Assembly: GCF_014196625.1 (NCBI RefSeq)
Contig: NZ_JACIDZ010000004.1
Coordinates: forward strand, 248,001 to 312,000
Length of the DNA stretch: 64,000 nucleotides
Direction: 5' to 3'
Source: Martelella radicis
Lineage (GTDB): Bacteria; Pseudomonadota; Alphaproteobacteria; Rhizobiales; Rhizobiaceae
Below, one piece after another: positions 61,479 to 64,000 of the stretch. Made by a program: the position numbers and the translations under genes. Positions within the stretch are counted from its first letter, which is position 1; each line of letters starts with the position of its first letter. The notes under the pieces were generated by a model, which was given only the letters and a program-made list of their open reading frames with translations, had not been told where the DNA came from and searched no databases.

Positions 61479-61936
61479 ATGGGGTCGGTAGCAGGCGTGA
61501 AGATCGCAGTCCCTCATGACAGCTATTTTATCATCCATATTCAATATCGGGCATTCCGCCGACCGGCTCCTTGATGCGTGTTCCCGCTGTGCTGGATCTG
61601 CACTCACTGAGTCAAAGCCCGATTAGTGTGCGAAGTGGGCCAGCGATGACGAGCAACGCCCAGTCCCAAGGCTGGCCCCAGTTTGCTGACAAACGTCCCC
61701 CTCTATTCAACGTCATCCTCGGGCTTGACCCGAGGATCTAATCACCCCTCCATGCGAGCGGAGTCTGCGGTTGTAAGACGCTGTTCTTTCTTCCATTTTA
61801 ATCCGAAAGGCTTGTCGCGCGGGTAGGTGCTTGGACCCTCGGGACAAGCCCGAGGGTGACGAAAGAGGGTGGGGCGGGTTTGTTAGTAGCCCTCAGGCCG
61901 GCTCCTGTCATCCCGCTTTGCCGCAAAATCAACCGA
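61479..61936. other. Intergenic region after the AlbA_2 cassette
   Basis: 458 bp with no convincing gene. Its right half is occupied by the palindromic repeat listed separately. The left half (61479-61708) shows nothing recognisable. Confidence 0.5.
61709..61876. repeat. Palindromic intergenic element, second copy of the 42.3-kb family
   Basis: The left hairpin GTCATCCTCGGGCTTGAC-CCGAGGATC is nearly identical to that at 42335. The right hairpin CCCTCGGGACAAG-CCCGAGGGTGACG faces it, with about 110 bp between. The layout matches 42331-42500, though the middle sequences differ. Confidence 0.65.
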
Positions 61937-63925
61937 TCACAGAACCACCCGATAAAGCGCAAAGCCGTTCTCGCCGTCGCCGGCGGTTTCGATCCTGGCG
62001 CCCTTCACGTCGTCGATATAGGCCTTGGCGCGCGGGCCGGTTTCGAAGGTGGCGGTGGTGCCGGGCATCGGGGCGAAGGTCCAGTTGAAATCGGCGGACG
62101 GGTTGATCGTGCCCTGATCGACGATATAGCGGACGATGACGTCGCGGTTGGTGTCCGGACCGACGAAGACGATGACGTCGCCATTGATATCCGGGAAATT
62201 GCCGCCGCCGCCGGCGCGGTAATTATTGGTGGCGACGATGAATTGCTGTTCCGGATCGATCGGATTGCCGTCAAAGGAAAGGTCGATGATGCGGTGGCTG
62301 TCGGGATTGGCGAGGCTGCCGTCCTTGGCGTAGCGCGCCGGCTTCGCGAGGTCGATCTTGTAGGAAACGCCGTCGATGATGTCGAAATTGTAGGACGGGA
62401 AATCCGGGTTCAGCAGGGCGGCATCCGTGGCACCCGGTTCCACCTGGTTGAACATGCCCGCCGACATTTCCAGCCATTCGCGCACCTGCGCGCCGTTGAT
62501 CAGCACGGCGCGGGTGGTGTTCGGATAGAGGTAGAGGTCGGCGACGTTCTTGATGGCGATGTCGCCCGCCGGCACTTCCGTATAATAGTCCGGACCGCCG
62601 CGACCGCCAGCCTTGAAGGGCGCTGCCGCGGACAGGACGGGGAAGTCCTTGTATTCGCTGTCCTTCAGCATCTCCTTCGTATACCAGGTCTGCGCCTTGG
62701 AGACGATCTGGACGGAGGGATCATCGGCGACAAGAGCGAAATAGGACTGCAGCGGCGCCGAGGTCTTGCCGACGGGCGTGCGGACATATTCGAGCGTTGC
62801 CTCGTGATCGGCCTTGGCGGCGGCGACGACGGCGGTGTCGGAGGCGACATCGGCGACGACCTTGCGGTCCTCGGTGCGGTGATAGATCGGCCGCGCCTCG
62901 GTGGTGAAGTCGACGATCTTCCAGCTATTGCCGTCCTTTTCCAGAAGCAGGTCGATGAGGCCCATATGCGAACCCCAGAAGCCGGCCATGGCGGCGGGCT
63001 TGCCCTGAAGCGTGCCCTTTTGAGGGTCGACGCCGGCAATGCCCTGAAAATCGGTCGGGCCGGGGAAGACCAGATGCTGGTGACCGGTGAAGACCGCGTC
63101 GATGCCGTCAACGCCGGCGAGATAGAGCGAGGCGTTTTCCATCAGCTCGGCAGGGCCGGTACCGTCGATGCCGGAATGGGAGAGGGCGATGACGATATCC
63201 GCTCCTTCTTCCTTCATTACCGGTATCCAGACTTCGGCTGCGGCAACGATGTCGCGGGTATTGGCCTTGCCGGAAAGGTTCTTCTCGTCCCAGACCATGA
63301 TCTGCGGCGGCACAAAGCCGATGAAGCCGACCTTGACCGGGCTTGTGTTGCCGGCGCCGTCGGTGATCATCTTTTCCTTGATCAGATAGGGCTTGAACAT
63401 CAGGTCGTCATTGCGCGGGTCGCCGGCAAGCTGCCCCTTGGTCAGGTTGGCGCAGACGAAGGGGAAGTTCGCGCCGCCGACGACCTTGAACATGAAGTCG
63501 AGGCCGTAGTTGAACTCGTGATTGCCGAGCGTGCCGACATCATAACCAAGCACGTTCATCGCCTTGATCACCGGATGGACGTCGCCCTCGTTCATGCCCC
63601 GCTCATAGGCGATATAGTCGCCCATCGGGTTGCCCTGGAGGAAGTCGCCATTGTCGATCAGCATGGAATTGGCCGATTCGGCGCGGATCGCATCGATGAT
63701 CGAGGCCGTGCGCGCCAGACCCATCGTGTCGTTGGGCCTGTCGGCGTAGTAGTCGTAGGGAAACACGTTGACGTGGATGTCCGTGGTTTCCATCAGCCGC
63801 AGATGCGCCTGGTTTTCGGCCGCATGGACGGCGAAGGGATGGAGCGCGATCAGCGCGGAAGCGGCCGTCATGCCCTTCAGAAGGGCGCGGCGCGAGATCG
63901 ATGGCATCAGAAGGGTCGTGGTCAT
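61937..63925 (-). CDS. cpdB: 2',3'-cyclic-nucleotide 2'-phosphodiesterase / 3'-nucleotidase
   Basis: 662-residue periplasmic enzyme that breaks down 2',3'-cyclic nucleotides and 3'-nucleotides for phosphate and nucleoside scavenging. The N-terminus contains SRRALLKG followed by a hydrophobic stretch ending AVHAAENQ, a Tat-type signal. The metallophosphatase domain (about 45-340) has METTDIHVNVFPYDYY, LIDNGDFLQGNP, LGNHEFNYGLDFM, ALSHSGIDG and FTGHQHLVFPG. The 5'-nucleotidase C-terminal domain (about 380-620) has NGAQVREWLEMSAG and ATNNYRAGGGGNFP. Start 63925 has GGAG about six bases upstream; an ATG six codons earlier (63943) is less likely. Confidence 0.93.
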   Translation of the reverse strand: MTTTLLMPSISRRALLKGMTAASALIALHPFAVHAAENQAHLRLMETTDIHVNVFPYDYYADRPNDTMGLARTASIIDAIRAESANSMLIDNGDFLQGNPMGDYIAYERGMNEGDVHPVIKAMNVLGYDVGTLGNHEFNYGLDFMFKVVGGANFPFVCANLTKGQLAGDPRNDDLMFKPYLIKEKMITDGAGNTSPVKVGFIGFVPPQIMVWDEKNLSGKANTRDIVAAAEVWIPVMKEEGADIVIALSHSGIDGTGPAELMENASLYLAGVDGIDAVFTGHQHLVFPGPTDFQGIAGVDPQKGTLQGKPAAMAGFWGSHMGLIDLLLEKDGNSWKIVDFTTEARPIYHRTEDRKVVADVASDTAVVAAAKADHEATLEYVRTPVGKTSAPLQSYFALVADDPSVQIVSKAQTWYTKEMLKDSEYKDFPVLSAAAPFKAGGRGGPDYYTEVPAGDIAIKNVADLYLYPNTTRAVLINGAQVREWLEMSAGMFNQVEPGATDAALLNPDFPSYNFDIIDGVSYKIDLAKPARYAKDGSLANPDSHRIIDLSFDGNPIDPEQQFIVATNNYRAGGGGNFPDINGDVIVFVGPDTNRDVIVRYIVDQGTINPSADFNWTFAPMPGTTATFETGPRAKAYIDDVKGARIETAGDGENGFALYRVVL

Positions 63926-64000
63926 GAGAGCTCCGGGGTTCATCGCTTGCGCGGAAAATTATGGAACGCCATCATCGCTTCGCACCGTCGTGTGACAGGC

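Overview
The window looks like chromosomal DNA of a Rhizobiales (Hyphomicrobiales) alphaproteobacterium, most likely Rhizobiaceae-like. The sequence is GC-rich. It carries a homologue of the giant Growth Pole Ring protein, the dksA / FliO-like / cckA neighbourhood, a folP-folB-folK cluster, a single-cysteine DksA and rhizobial-style intergenic palindromes. Genus cannot be fixed from the sequence alone. No rRNA, tRNA, CRISPR array, insertion sequence or prophage was recognised.

Layout. 1-6.8 kb: a Do-type periplasmic protease (5' end cut by the window), serB and miaA with overlapping divergent start codons, an attenuator-controlled acetolactate synthase operon (leader peptide, ilvB, ilvH), a nested palindromic element and a LysE-type exporter. 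6.1-20.3 kb: a small secreted-repeat protein with an ECF sigma factor, a RecD-like helicase, an orphan betaine-type binding protein, cobP, a TSUP exporter, a nucleoside hydrolase, an L,D-transpeptidase, a porin remnant, cysS with a low-GC central segment, three copies of a palindromic repeat, a DUF559 protein, two tandem GFA proteins, cimA and rarD. 20.3-28.3 kb: a sugar-acid catabolic operon (TRAP transporter, a 54-residue membrane protein, IlvD/Edd dehydratase, RraA-like protein, semialdehyde dehydrogenase) with a divergent GntR regulator and a near-perfect palindromic operator. 28.3-42.3 kb: a complete lower catechol meta-cleavage operon running left, and to its right a second GntR regulator, a redoxin-like protein and a branched-chain-type ABC transporter running right.

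42.6-64 kb is mostly core: the 2161-residue growth-pole protein with an exact 84-residue tandem repeat, a ferredoxin, the folate cluster, the YcjX/YcjF-like pair, a SixA-type phosphatase, dksA, a FliO-like protein and cckA. Between cckA and a Tat-exported cyclic phosphodiesterase/nucleotidase lies a lower-GC two-gene cassette, an AlbA_2 (Schlafen-type) domain protein translationally coupled to an unrecognised protein. It is the best candidate here for an undescribed system.

The two catabolic regions share one architecture: a regulator diverges from its operon, the importer lies beside the enzymes, and a strong hairpin separates the binding-protein gene from the other transporter genes. The catechol genes would turn catechol into pyruvate and acetyl-CoA through the 4-oxalocrotonate branch. 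The hydrolytic branch enzyme and any ring hydroxylase are absent from the window, so the upstream substrate is unknown.
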